Assembly (NCBI RefSeq): GCF_035194505.1
Contig: NZ_CP136573.1
Location: forward strand, 372,001 to 436,000
Direction of reading: 5' to 3'
DNA length: 64,000 bases
Source: Erythrobacter sp.
GTDB lineage: Bacteria; Pseudomonadota; Alphaproteobacteria; Sphingomonadales; Sphingomonadaceae
Shown here piece by piece: positions 51,493 to 62,360 of this stretch. The notes beneath the pieces were generated by a model that saw nothing but the letters and a program-made list of their open reading frames with translations, did not search any database and was not told where the DNA came from. The first letter of the stretch is position 1. Every line of letters begins with the position of its first letter. Position numbers and translations under genes: made by a program.

Positions 51493-52239
51493 TCAGGCGT
51501 CCGGCTCGCGCTCCAGATAGGACAGGATGCCGCGCAGGGTGCGCACTTCGAGGTGGTTCCAGGCGGGCTTGGTCAGCAGGCCGCGCAAGGTGCGCCGCGT
51601 GCTCTCGGCGCGCGCCTCGGGCCGGAAATAGCCGCGCGGGACGAGCAGTTTCTCGAAATGGGCGATCATCGCGTCAAGCTCGTCCTGCGGGGCAGGGGGG
51701 AGCACTTCTTCGAGCGTCGGCTGCACCAGCACGCCCGAGGCATCGGCCAACTCGCGGCCCATGCGCGACCATTCATAGGCGACCAGAATCACCGCCTGGG
51801 CGAGATTGAGCGAGGCAAATTCGGGATTGATCGGGATCGTCAGGATATTGCGGGCAAGCGCGACGTCCTCGGTCTCCAGCCCTGAGCGTTCGGGGCCGAA
51901 CAGGATCGCGTGGCGCCCGGCCTCGGTGTGCACCAGCCGTCCGGCCTCGTCCGCGCCGATCACCGGCTTGGTGACCCCGCGCTTGCGGACAGTGGTGGCG
52001 TGGACGTGCTGGCAATCGGCCACGGCTTCAGCGGTGGTGGCATAGACCTTGGCCTGTTCGAGCACGATATCCGCGCCCGATGCCGCCGGGCCTGCCGAGG
52101 GATTGGGCCAGCCGTCGCGCGGGGCGACAAGGCGCAATTCGGTCAGCCCGAAATTGAGCATCGCGCGCGCCGCCTTGCCGATGTTCTCGCCCAGCTGCGG
52201 GCGCACCAGCACGATCACCGGCTTGTTCAGATCGGCCAT
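51493..52239 (-). CDS. trmJ: tRNA (cytidine/uridine-2'-O)-methyltransferase TrmJ-like
   Basis: A 248-residue SPOUT methyltransferase. The N-terminus VIVLVRPQLGENIGKAARAMLNFG and the knot motifs AILFGPERSGLE and ILTIPINPEFASLNLAQAV are typical of TrmJ. It 2'-O-methylates position 32 of tRNAs. The ATG at 52239 begins the family homology. It follows nrdR by 7 bases on the same strand. Confidence 0.9.
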   Translation of the reverse strand: MADLNKPVIVLVRPQLGENIGKAARAMLNFGLTELRLVAPRDGWPNPSAGPAASGADIVLEQAKVYATTAEAVADCQHVHATTVRKRGVTKPVIGADEAGRLVHTEAGRHAILFGPERSGLETEDVALARNILTIPINPEFASLNLAQAVILVAYEWSRMGRELADASGVLVQPTLEEVLPPAPQDELDAMIAHFEKLLVPRGYFRPEARAESTRRTLRGLLTKPAWNHLEVRTLRGILSYLEREPDA

Positions 52240-52246
52240 TTTGCGC

Positions 52247-52708
<462 letters not shown>

Positions 52709-52716
52709 TCAGAATG

Positions 52717-52938
52717 TTACTTCTTGATCCGCTGATAGAACGCAAAGCCTGCACCAATCGCAAGGCCGAGCGGCCAGGAAATCACCGGCAGCAAGGCACC
52801 GGCCACCGCGCCGATCGCCGCCCCGGTCAGCACCGGCGGGGTCGAGGGATGGTTGATCCCTTCCTTGGCCATGCCCGAAATCTCGGTCTTGGCATCTTCG
52901 ACCCAGTCTTGCGAGCCGCGCGGTTCCTGATCGTTCAT
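52717..52938 (-). CDS. Small hydrophobic protein, unknown function
   Basis: A 73-residue protein with an acidic N-terminus and one long Gly/Ala-rich hydrophobic hairpin (VLTGAAIGAVAGALLPVISW, LGLAIGAGFAF) that resembles a glycine-zipper membrane segment. I do not recognise the family. It sits between glyA and nrdR with gaps of 13 and 8 bases, so it is in the same operon. Confidence 0.72.
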   Translation of the reverse strand: MNDQEPRGSQDWVEDAKTEISGMAKEGINHPSTPPVLTGAAIGAVAGALLPVISWPLGLAIGAGFAFYQRIKK

Positions 52939-52951
52939 TGCGAAAGGCTCC

Positions 52952-54274
52952 TTACATGCCCGGATAGACGGGGAAGGCAGCGCAGAGCGCGCTCACGCGG
53001 GCGCGGACGCTCTCTTCGATCTGGGCATCGCCCTCGGGGCCGTTCTTGGCAAGGCCCTCCACCACTTCGGCGATCAGCTTGCCGACAGTGCGGAACTCGT
53101 CCGGGCCAAAGCCGCGGGTGGTGCCCGCCGGGGTGCCGAGACGGACGCCGCTGGTGATGAAGGGCGAGCGGGTGTCGTAGGGGATGCCGTTCTTGTTGCA
53201 GGTGAGGAAGGCGCGATCGAGGCCCTTTTCGGCGTCCTTGCCGGTCACGTTCTTGGCGGTGAGGTCAACCAGCATCGAGTGGTTGTCGGTTCCGCCCGAA
53301 ACGATCCGCAAACCGTTCTCCTCAAGGCTCGCGGCGAGCGCGCGGGCGTTTTCGACGATGCGGTGCGCGTAGGCGCTGAAGCTCGGGTCGAGCGCTTCCT
53401 TGAAGGCCACCGCCTTGGCCGCGACGATATGCATCAGCGGGCCGCCCTGCAGGCCGGGGAAGACGGCCATGTTCAGGGGCTTGGTATACTTCTCGTCATT
53501 CCACAGGATGATCCCCGAGCGGGGTCCGCGCAGGCTCTTGTGGGTGGTCGAGGTGACGATATCGCAATGCGGGAAGGGCGAGGGGTGCGCGCCGCCGGCG
53601 ACGAGGCCGGAGATGTGGCTCATGTCGCACAGCAGCACCGCGCCCACTTCATCGGCGATGGCGCGGAAGGCGGGGAAGTCCCAGGTGCGCGAATAGGCCG
53701 TGCCGCCGCAGATGATGATCTTCGGCTTGTGTTCGCGCGCCTTGGCGGCAACCTCGTCCATGTCGATGGTCTCGGTCTCGCGCGAAACGCCGTAGGAGAC
53801 GACGTTGAACCACTTGCCGCTCATGTTCACCGGCGAACCATGGGTGAGGTGGCCGCCCGAGTTGAGATCGAGCCCCATGAAGGTGTCGCCCGGATTGAGC
53901 AGGGCGAGGAACACCGCCTGGTTCATCTGCGAGCCCGAATTGGGCTGCACATTGGCGAAGTTGCAGCCGAACAATTGCTTGGCGCGCTCGATCGCGAGGG
54001 TCTCGACCACGTCGGCATAGTCGCAGCCGCCGTAGTAGCGCTTGCCGGGATAGCCTTCGGCGTACTTGTTGGTGAAGACAGAACCGGCCGCTTCGAGCAC
54101 CGCGCGGCTCGCGATGTTTTCTGACGCGATCAGTTCGATCTTGTCGCGCTGGCGGGCGAGTTCCTTGGCGATGGCGGCCGCGATCTCGGGATCGGCGTGG
54201 GCCAAGTCATCATGCCAGAAGCCGTCCATGGGGTTTCCAGCGCGGGCGGCGAAATCTACGGGAGCGGTGCTCAT
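52952..54274 (-). CDS. glyA: Serine hydroxymethyltransferase GlyA
   Basis: A 440-residue PLP enzyme. LIASENIASRAVLEA, the GGHLTHG region and the PLP-lysine in TSTTHKSLRGPR are visible. It makes glycine and methylene-tetrahydrofolate from serine. Its ATG overlaps the rpiB stop (ATGA, 54271-54274), so the two are coupled. Confidence 0.98.
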   Translation of the reverse strand: MSTAPVDFAARAGNPMDGFWHDDLAHADPEIAAAIAKELARQRDKIELIASENIASRAVLEAAGSVFTNKYAEGYPGKRYYGGCDYADVVETLAIERAKQLFGCNFANVQPNSGSQMNQAVFLALLNPGDTFMGLDLNSGGHLTHGSPVNMSGKWFNVVSYGVSRETETIDMDEVAAKAREHKPKIIICGGTAYSRTWDFPAFRAIADEVGAVLLCDMSHISGLVAGGAHPSPFPHCDIVTSTTHKSLRGPRSGIILWNDEKYTKPLNMAVFPGLQGGPLMHIVAAKAVAFKEALDPSFSAYAHRIVENARALAASLEENGLRIVSGGTDNHSMLVDLTAKNVTGKDAEKGLDRAFLTCNKNGIPYDTRSPFITSGVRLGTPAGTTRGFGPDEFRTVGKLIAEVVEGLAKNGPEGDAQIEESVRARVSALCAAFPVYPGM

Positions 54275-54750
54275 TGATGGGTCTCGATGTGAACGGGCAG
54301 GAACGGGGGCTTGCCAAGCTTGCCCACCCGGCGCTGGTGGCGCCCGGCAGGATCGCCGGCATCGGCGAATTCGGTATCAAGGAAACTCGCAACGCAGGAC
54401 TTTGCCATTTCGATCCCTACGAGACGCGCGCCCATTGCGATGCAATTGGCATTATTATGTTCGCGGGCGAGCGCGGCCGAGAGCGGCTCGGACACCAGCG
54501 CGCAGCGCACCTGCGGGTGGCGGTTGACGCTTATCGAGATGCCGATCCCGCTGCCGCACAGGGCAATGCCGAATTCGACTGTCCCTTCGGCGATGATCTC
54601 GGCGAGGCGATAGCCGTAATCGGGATAATCGACGGACTGGCCGGGCTCTGGGCCGAGATCGGCGACTTCGTGGCCTTCCTCGACGAGCCATTCGGCGAGG
54701 TCCGCCTTCAGTTCGGTCGCGGCGTGATCGGATGCTATGGCGATGCGCAT
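54271..54750 (-). CDS. rpiB: Ribose-5-phosphate isomerase B
   Basis: A 159-residue RpiB/LacA family enzyme. ASDHAATELK at the start, the active-site cysteine region GIALCGSGIGISISVN and HNNANCIAMGARL are present. It interconverts ribose 5-phosphate and ribulose 5-phosphate. The ATG at 54750 begins the homology; a GTG four codons upstream is possible. Confidence 0.95.
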   Translation of the reverse strand: MRIAIASDHAATELKADLAEWLVEEGHEVADLGPEPGQSVDYPDYGYRLAEIIAEGTVEFGIALCGSGIGISISVNRHPQVRCALVSEPLSAALAREHNNANCIAMGARLVGIEMAKSCVASFLDTEFADAGDPAGRHQRRVGKLGKPPFLPVHIETHQ

Positions 54751-54866
54751 GGGCCCCCACATAGGCGTGTGGGGCGCGATTCTCCACCCCTTGGCCGCGC
54801 TTTTCGACCGCCAGCGCAGCTTTTGCTTTACGCCGCGGAAAGGGCATGGATGCTAGGCACTTGGCC

Positions 54867-56015
54867 ATGGAGCAACCCGCGCGTCCCCTCAATGCCGAGC
54901 AATGGCTCGCCCGCGTCTTTGCCGACGGGCGGCCGCGCACCTTCGGCACGGGCTGGATCAGCGGGATTCTGGGAATCGTGCTGGGGCTTCTGGCGCTCTT
55001 CGCCGTGCTGTGCCTGCACTTCCCGCAATATCTGACCCTGCCGGAGTTGCGGAGCCGCTATCCGCTGGAGCTGGTGCGGCTTGCGATTGATGTGGGGCTG
55101 CTCGCGGCGATGGCGCTGGCGGGCCTTTCGATGCTGCTGCGACGGCGCAAGGCACTGGGGGTGACGGGGCTGGTTTTGGCGGGCGCGGCGCTTGCCTTGG
55201 GGGCAGGGGGCGTGGAGATCCCGCGCGGGGGAGCCAGCGCGGTCTATCTCGGGCTCGACTGGTTTGTGCTGGGCACGCTCAGCACGGCGGCGGTGTTCGT
55301 GCCGCTGGAGCGCGCTTTCCCGCTGCGCGCCGAGCAGGGCGCGTTCCGGCGGGGGTGGCTGACCGACACGCAATATTTCTTCGCCAGCCACGCGCTTGCA
55401 CAGGTGATGAGCGTCGCCGTGCTCGCGCCTGCCGTGGCCTTGGGGAGCCTGCTGGCGGTGCCGTCAGCGCAAAGCGCGGTCCAGAGCCTGCCGGTGGTAG
55501 TGCAATTCGCGCTCGCGGTGCTGGTGGCGGACCTTGCGCAATATGGGGTTCACCGCGCCTTCCATGCGGTCCCCTTCCTGTGGCGCTTCCACAAGGTCCA
55601 CCATTCGCTGGAGGCGATGGACTGGATCGCGGGATCGCGGCTGCATCTTGTCGATGTGATCGTTACAAGAGGCCTGGTGCTGCTGGCGCTGCTGGTGGCG
55701 GGGTTCGCCGATACGGCGGTCTATGCCTACCTCGCGCTGGTGAGCTTCCACGCGGTGTTCATCCACGCCAACTTCGCGCCGCGCGCCGCATGGCTGGAGC
55801 GCTGGATCGCCATGCCCCGCTTCCACCACTGGCACCACGGGATCGAGCCGGAGGCGCGCGACGTTAATTTCGCGGTCCACCTGCCGATGATCGACCGCTG
55901 GTTCGGCACGCATCACATGCCGGACGATCGCTGGCCGAGCGGCTACGGCATCGCAGGAGAGCGCGCTCCGGAGGGCTGGGCGCGGCAGCTGGTGTGGCCG
56001 CTGGGCCGCACATGA
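54867..56015 (+). CDS. Fatty acid hydroxylase / sterol desaturase superfamily membrane protein
   Basis: A protein of 382 residues (389 if the ATG at 54846 is used). About seven membrane helices in the first 230 residues precede the di-iron histidine clusters: GVHRAFH, FHKVHHS, and FHHWHHG with a final HH in FGTHHMP. These are the eight-histidine pattern of the family, which hydroxylates or desaturates lipids such as sterols, carotenoids and fatty acids. Substrate unknown. It converges on rpoD, with a terminator between. Confidence 0.85.
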   Translation: MEQPARPLNAEQWLARVFADGRPRTFGTGWISGILGIVLGLLALFAVLCLHFPQYLTLPELRSRYPLELVRLAIDVGLLAAMALAGLSMLLRRRKALGVTGLVLAGAALALGAGGVEIPRGGASAVYLGLDWFVLGTLSTAAVFVPLERAFPLRAEQGAFRRGWLTDTQYFFASHALAQVMSVAVLAPAVALGSLLAVPSAQSAVQSLPVVVQFALAVLVADLAQYGVHRAFHAVPFLWRFHKVHHSLEAMDWIAGSRLHLVDVIVTRGLVLLALLVAGFADTAVYAYLALVSFHAVFIHANFAPRAAWLERWIAMPRFHHWHHGIEPEARDVNFAVHLPMIDRWFGTHHMPDDRWPSGYGIAGERAPEGWARQLVWPLGRT

Positions 56016-56035
56016 AAAACCCCGCCGAAGCGGGG
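56015..56035 (-). terminator. Terminator between rpoD and the hydroxylase gene
   Basis: On the minus strand, CCCCGC and GCGGGG with a TTCG loop are followed by TTTTT. It serves rpoD; on the plus strand the stem is followed by only CCTTTC, so the plus-strand use is weaker. Confidence 0.88.
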
Positions 56036-56046
56036 CCTTTCGCGGT

Positions 56047-58089
<2,043 letters not shown>

Positions 58090-58163
58090 TCAATCCGTTA
58101 CCGTGATGGCCAACCCTCGCACCCTGCCGAGGACCGCCGCCGTGTTTATCCCAGATCCGCCGG

Positions 58164-60035
58164 TCAGGCGGTATCGTCACCCGTTGCCGCCTGCGCGGCT
58201 TTCCTGCGCCCGAATGCCTTGAGGCGTTCGTCCACTGTCATGAGCTGTGCGCGCAGCCGCGTCTGTTCGGCAAACGATCCTTCAGGATCGCTTTCGAAAC
58301 GGGCTATCGTGGCCGCAAGCGCAGCCTCAAGCGCTGGCCGTTCGACCAGCAGCGACACAGCTTCAGCCAGTTCCTCGCACGCATCGCCGGTGGATGTGCC
58401 TTCATCAAGGAAGGCGTAACGGATGTCTGCCGGCGGGGCAGGTTGGCCTAACTCTCCGCATATGGCGTTTGCCGCGTGCGAATCAAGCGTTTCTGAAAGT
58501 TCGAACAGCGATTCGACCAAAGGCGCGGCCCTGGGGTCATGCCGCGCGAGGGCAGAGAGCGCCTCTGTATGCCGGGTGATCTCCTGCGGATAGCGGGTGA
58601 GGCCGGCGATGACTGCCGCAAGCAAGCCCTTGCGCTGGCCGCCTGCCATGATGCCCGAAAGCTGCCGCCGTGCTTCTTCCGAAAGTCCCGGCGGGGGCAT
58701 CGGCGCACCCTTCCATGGGCCGCGCTGGCCCTGACGAGGCATGGGAGCAGAAGGCGCGCGCTGCGGGCGGGGCGGGTAGGCGAAGGCCGAGAACCGGTCT
58801 CCCAGCTCGCGGCGGTAGAGGCTCTTGATCTCGGGGTCGGCGATGGTCTCCACATGCGCCATCAGCCGCGCCTTCAGCCCGGCCTTGGCCTCGGGCGTTG
58901 CAAGGGGCTGGGCATCGCGCTCGAATTCCCACAGCGTGTCGACCAGGCTGGCAGGCTCGGCCAGCAGCCGCTCCATCGCCCCCTTGCCTTGGGCCTCGAT
59001 GAGGTCATCGGGATCGAGCCCCGCAGGCAGGCGCACAATGCTGAGCGAGCGCATCGGGGCGAGCAGCGGCAGCGCCCGCGCAATCGCCCGCATCGCCGCG
59101 CGCTGGCCCGCCGCATCGCCATCGAAGCACAGCACCGGCACCTCGACCATGCGCCACAGCAGTTCGAGCTGCATCTCGGTGAGCGCGGTTCCCAAGGGCG
59201 CGACCGCATCGGCAATCCCGGCATTGGCGAGCGCGATCACATCCATATAGCCTTCGACCACCACCACGCGGCCGGTCTGGCGGGCAGCGGGCGCGGCGCG
59301 GTGGAGGTTGTAGAGCGTGCGGCCCTTGTCGAAGAGCTCGGTATCGGGGGAGTTGAGATATTTCGCGACGCCATCCCGCTTGTCGAGGATGCGCCCGCCG
59401 AACGCGATCACCCGCCCGCGCGCGTCCTGAATGGGAAGCATGACGCGGCCCCGGAAGCGGTCATAGCGCTCGCCCGCCTCGTTCGCGGCGCGCATCCCGG
59501 CGCCTTCGAGCATGTCCTCGCCGAATTGCCCGAGCGCTTTGGGGAGCGCCTGCCGCTCGTCCGGTGCCCAGCCGAAGCCGAATTCGCGCATCACGGCAGG
59601 GGCAAATCCGCGCCGTTCGAGATAGTCGCGAGCCACTTTGCCGCCCGGCGCGGCGAGGCTCTCCACGAAAAACCGCTGCGCCGCCTCGGTCACATCGATC
59701 AGGCTGGCGCGCTGCTCGGCGCGCTTGGCCTGCACCGGATCAGGCGCCGGGACATCCATCCCGGCCATGCCCGCCAGCTCCTTGATCGCGTCCATGAACT
59801 GGAGGCCCTGTTGGTCCACCATCCAGCTGATCGCATCGCCATGCGCCCCGCAGCCGAAGCAGTGATAGAACTGCTTCTGGTCGTTGACGTAGAAGCTCGG
59901 GGTCTTCTCGTCATGGAACGGGCAGCACCCGCGCCATTCGCGTCCCGCCCGCGTCAGCTTGACGCTGCGCTGGACAAGCGAGGACAGCGTGATCCGCGCA
60001 CGCAGCTCGTCCTTCCATTGCGGGGTGATAGCCAT
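58164..60035 (-). CDS. dnaG: DNA primase DnaG
   Basis: A 623-residue primase. The zinc ribbon is C38-x2-H41-x17-C59-x2-C62 (CPFH ... CFGC). The TOPRIM catalytic core has VVVEGYMDVIALANAG and LCFDGDAAGQRA. The helicase-binding domain fills about the last 170 residues. It makes the RNA primers of replication. It is transcribed with rpoD. A repeat-bracketed GIY-YIG gene ends 6 bases upstream of its start. Confidence 0.97.
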   Translation of the reverse strand: MAITPQWKDELRARITLSSLVQRSVKLTRAGREWRGCCPFHDEKTPSFYVNDQKQFYHCFGCGAHGDAISWMVDQQGLQFMDAIKELAGMAGMDVPAPDPVQAKRAEQRASLIDVTEAAQRFFVESLAAPGGKVARDYLERRGFAPAVMREFGFGWAPDERQALPKALGQFGEDMLEGAGMRAANEAGERYDRFRGRVMLPIQDARGRVIAFGGRILDKRDGVAKYLNSPDTELFDKGRTLYNLHRAAPAARQTGRVVVVEGYMDVIALANAGIADAVAPLGTALTEMQLELLWRMVEVPVLCFDGDAAGQRAAMRAIARALPLLAPMRSLSIVRLPAGLDPDDLIEAQGKGAMERLLAEPASLVDTLWEFERDAQPLATPEAKAGLKARLMAHVETIADPEIKSLYRRELGDRFSAFAYPPRPQRAPSAPMPRQGQRGPWKGAPMPPPGLSEEARRQLSGIMAGGQRKGLLAAVIAGLTRYPQEITRHTEALSALARHDPRAAPLVESLFELSETLDSHAANAICGELGQPAPPADIRYAFLDEGTSTGDACEELAEAVSLLVERPALEAALAATIARFESDPEGSFAEQTRLRAQLMTVDERLKAFGRRKAAQAATGDDTA

Positions 60036-60041
60036 CTCTTC

Positions 60042-60392
60042 CTAGTGCCCCTCATCTCCGTTCGTGTCGAGCGCAGTCGAGACACCAAGCGGTGGAGCGT
60101 TTGTGGATCGTTCCGATGGCGGCTTGGCGAAGTGCGACAGGGCTTTCCAGTCGGACCGGGCAAGCGCTTCCTTCTTCGCCCGGGACCATTTCTTGACGGT
60201 CAACTCGGTTGCCAGGGCCTCGTGCCGGCTCGGAAAATCCTGTGCCCAAAGCAGTGTGAGCGGTCGCCGTTTGGAGGTGAACTCGGAAAAGCCGCCGTGA
60301 TGGTGTTCGGCCAGCCTTCGTTCGAGGTTATCGGTGTGTCCCGTGTAATATTTGCCGTCAGAACAGCGCAATATGTAGCACCAGAAAGCCAT
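60042..60392 (-). CDS. Small GIY-YIG nuclease domain protein, bracketed by repeats
   Basis: About 116 residues. The GIY-YIG fold shows in WCYILRCSDGKYYTGHTDNLERRLAEH, in parts, with the tail ATELTVKKWSRAKKEALAR typical of the UPF0213/URI-type small nucleases. The ATG at 60392 begins the homology. The last 14 codons (GVSTALDTNG and beyond) are encoded by repeat copy B, which means the original stop has been replaced by repeat sequence. The gene is inverted-repeat bracketed and sits between yqeY and dnaG, 6 bases before dnaG. Role unknown; mobility is discussed in the findings. Confidence 0.85.
   Translation of the reverse strand: MAFWCYILRCSDGKYYTGHTDNLERRLAEHHHGGFSEFTSKRRPLTLLWAQDFPSRHEALATELTVKKWSRAKKEALARSDWKALSHFAKPPSERSTNAPPLGVSTALDTNGDEGH
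60058..60085 (+). repeat. REP-like repeat arm, copy B
   Basis: A single 28-base arm identical to the left arm of copy A (20439-20466). No partner arm is seen next to it; the nearest inverted copy is at 60447-60474, on the other side of the GIY-YIG gene. Confidence 0.88.
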
Positions 60393-60405
60393 GCCAAGCA
60401 CACTG

Positions 60406-60474
60406 CCGTTCCCCTCGAACGAAGTCGAGAGGACACTCAGCGCAAAGTGTCTCGACTTCGCTCGACACGAACGG
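60406..60474. repeat. REP-like palindromic repeat, copy C
   Basis: Two inverted arms (60406-60436 and 60447-60474) with a 10-base loop. The right arm is the complement of copy B with one mismatch in 28 bases. It ends 7 bases before the yqeY stop codon. Confidence 0.88.
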
Positions 60475-60481
60475 ATGTTGC

Positions 60482-60943
60482 TTAAGACAGCGCAGCCTTC
60501 ACCAGCGTGCTGGCCAGCTTCCCGTCAAGCACTGCGCCGTGGCGGGCCTTCAGCTCGCCCATGACGGTGCCCATGTCCTTCATGGTCGATGCGCCGGTCT
60601 CCGCCTTGATCGCTTCGATTGCGGCGATGGTGGCGGCCTCGTCCATCATCTGGGGGAGGAATTCCTCGATCACGGCGAGTTCGCCGCGCTCCTTGTCGGC
60701 CAGTTCCTTGCGGCCACCGGCATCATACATCTCGATCGATTCGCGGCGCTGCTTGGCCATCTTCTGGAGCACGCTCACCACCAGCTCATCGTCGGGGATG
60801 GACTTGGCGCTGGTGCGCTCCTCGATGTCGCGGTCCTTGATCTTGGCGCTGATCTGGCGGAGCGCGGCGGTGCGGTCCTTCTCGCCCGCTTTCATCGCTG
60901 CGATGGTGGCGGCCTTGATATCGTCACGGATCATTTGCGTCAT
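60482..60943 (-). CDS. yqeY: GatB/YqeY domain protein
   Basis: A 153-residue helical protein matching the YqeY family: IRDDIKAATIAAMKAGEKDRTAALRQISAKIKD, in parts, and ELAVIEEFLPQMMDEA. It resembles the tRNA-binding tail of GatB; a role in tRNA-dependent amidation is possible but unproven. It precedes dnaG on the same strand, with the repeat cassette between. Start at 60943 or M4 at 60934. Confidence 0.93.
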   Translation of the reverse strand: MTQMIRDDIKAATIAAMKAGEKDRTAALRQISAKIKDRDIEERTSAKSIPDDELVVSVLQKMAKQRRESIEMYDAGGRKELADKERGELAVIEEFLPQMMDEAATIAAIEAIKAETGASTMKDMGTVMGELKARHGAVLDGKLASTLVKAALS

Positions 60944-61075
60944 TTCCTGTGGATTTGGGATTTGCGCGGCCCCCTAACGCAAATATCGGCCCGCGCCTAG
61001 GTTGACGCGGGGGGAGCATGGGCCTAGCGGGCAAAACTTAGCACCATCGCCGGAAACCCAATAACGGAGCGCCCT

Positions 61076-62257
61076 ATGGCCGACCCCGCATCCACTCGCG
61101 CGCAACCTTCAGGGGCAACCGGAGTCCTTGTTCTGGCCGACGGCACGCTGGTGTGGGGCAAGGGCTTCGGCGCGGCGGGTTCTGCCGTGGGCGAGGTGTG
61201 CTTCAACACCGCGATGACGGGCTATCAGGAGGTGATGACCGATCCCTCCTACGCCGCGCAGATCGTCACCTTCACCTTCCCGCATATCGGCAATGTCGGC
61301 GCCAATGGCGAGGATATCGAGAGCCGCGTCGAAGGCGCGGTGGGCTGCGTGGTGCGCGAGGATGTGACCGAGCCGTCGAACTTCCGCTCGATCGAACGCT
61401 TCGGCGAATGGATGGCGAGGAACGGCAAGATCGGGCTCTCGGGCATCGACACTCGCGCGCTCACCCGCCGCATCCGCCAGTCGGGCGCGCCCAATGCGGT
61501 GATCGCCCATGCGCCTGACGGCAAGTTCGATATCCCCGCGCTGCTGGAGCGCGCCAAGGCATGGCCGGGCCTCGAAGGCATGGACCTCGCCGTGCGCGTG
61601 ACGCGGGATGGCGGCGAGCAGTGGGCGGGCGGTGCCTGGGCGCTGGGCAAGGGCTATGGCCGCGCGGCCTTCGATGCCAAGCCCCACGTGATCGCGATCG
61701 ATTACGGCGCGAAGGACAATATCTTCCGCAATCTGGTGCGCGCCGGCGCGCGGGTGACGGTGGTGCCGGCCAAGACCTCGTTTGACCAGGTGATGGCGCT
61801 CGCACCCGATGGCGTGTTCCTCTCCAACGGCCCGGGCGATCCGGCGGCGACCGGCGAATATGCTGTGCCGGTGATTGCAGCGCTGCTGGAGGCGGACGTG
61901 CCGCTGTTCGGCATTTGTCTGGGCCACCAGATGCTCGCGCTCGCCGCGGGCGCGAAGACGATCAAGATGCACCAGGGCCACCGCGGCGCGAACCATCCGG
62001 TGCAGCGTGTGGGCGAGGGCTGGGGCGAGACCACCGGCCTCGTCGAGATCACCTCGATGAACCATGGTTTCACGGTGGATGTGGACACGCTGCCGGAGAA
62101 TGTCGAGCAGACCCACGTGTCGCTGTTCGACGGGACCAATTGCGGGATTGCGATCAAGGGCAAGAAGGCCTTCGCGGTGCAGTATCACCCCGAGGCCTCG
62201 CCGGGGCCGCAGGACAGCTTCTACCTGTTCGAGAAATTCGTGGGGGGACTGGTCTAG
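61076..62257 (+). CDS. carA: Carbamoyl-phosphate synthase small subunit CarA
   Basis: A 393-residue glutamine amidotransferase. The N-terminal CPSase domain has VCFNTAMTGYQEVMTDPSYA, and the class I GATase has nucleophile C281 in GICLGHQM and the His/Glu pair in QYHPEASPGP. It supplies ammonia for carbamoyl phosphate. It is divergent from yqeY. carB follows after 103 bases. Confidence 0.98.
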   Translation: MADPASTRAQPSGATGVLVLADGTLVWGKGFGAAGSAVGEVCFNTAMTGYQEVMTDPSYAAQIVTFTFPHIGNVGANGEDIESRVEGAVGCVVREDVTEPSNFRSIERFGEWMARNGKIGLSGIDTRALTRRIRQSGAPNAVIAHAPDGKFDIPALLERAKAWPGLEGMDLAVRVTRDGGEQWAGGAWALGKGYGRAAFDAKPHVIAIDYGAKDNIFRNLVRAGARVTVVPAKTSFDQVMALAPDGVFLSNGPGDPAATGEYAVPVIAALLEADVPLFGICLGHQMLALAAGAKTIKMHQGHRGANHPVQRVGEGWGETTGLVEITSMNHGFTVDVDTLPENVEQTHVSLFDGTNCGIAIKGKKAFAVQYHPEASPGPQDSFYLFEKFVGGLV

Positions 62258-62360
62258 TGCCCCTCTCGCGCGGTCCTGAATTGCCCATTCAAGGTCGCCC
62301 CTCTTCGGTAAGCGGGAACGACCGCTCTGCCAGTCTCACAATCATCCGATCGGTTTTCTG

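Noticed and set aside
60042..60474. The repeat-bracketed GIY-YIG unit as a standard insertion sequence
   Set aside because: There is no transposase and no clear target-site duplication next to the outer ends. It is therefore reported only as a candidate cassette.
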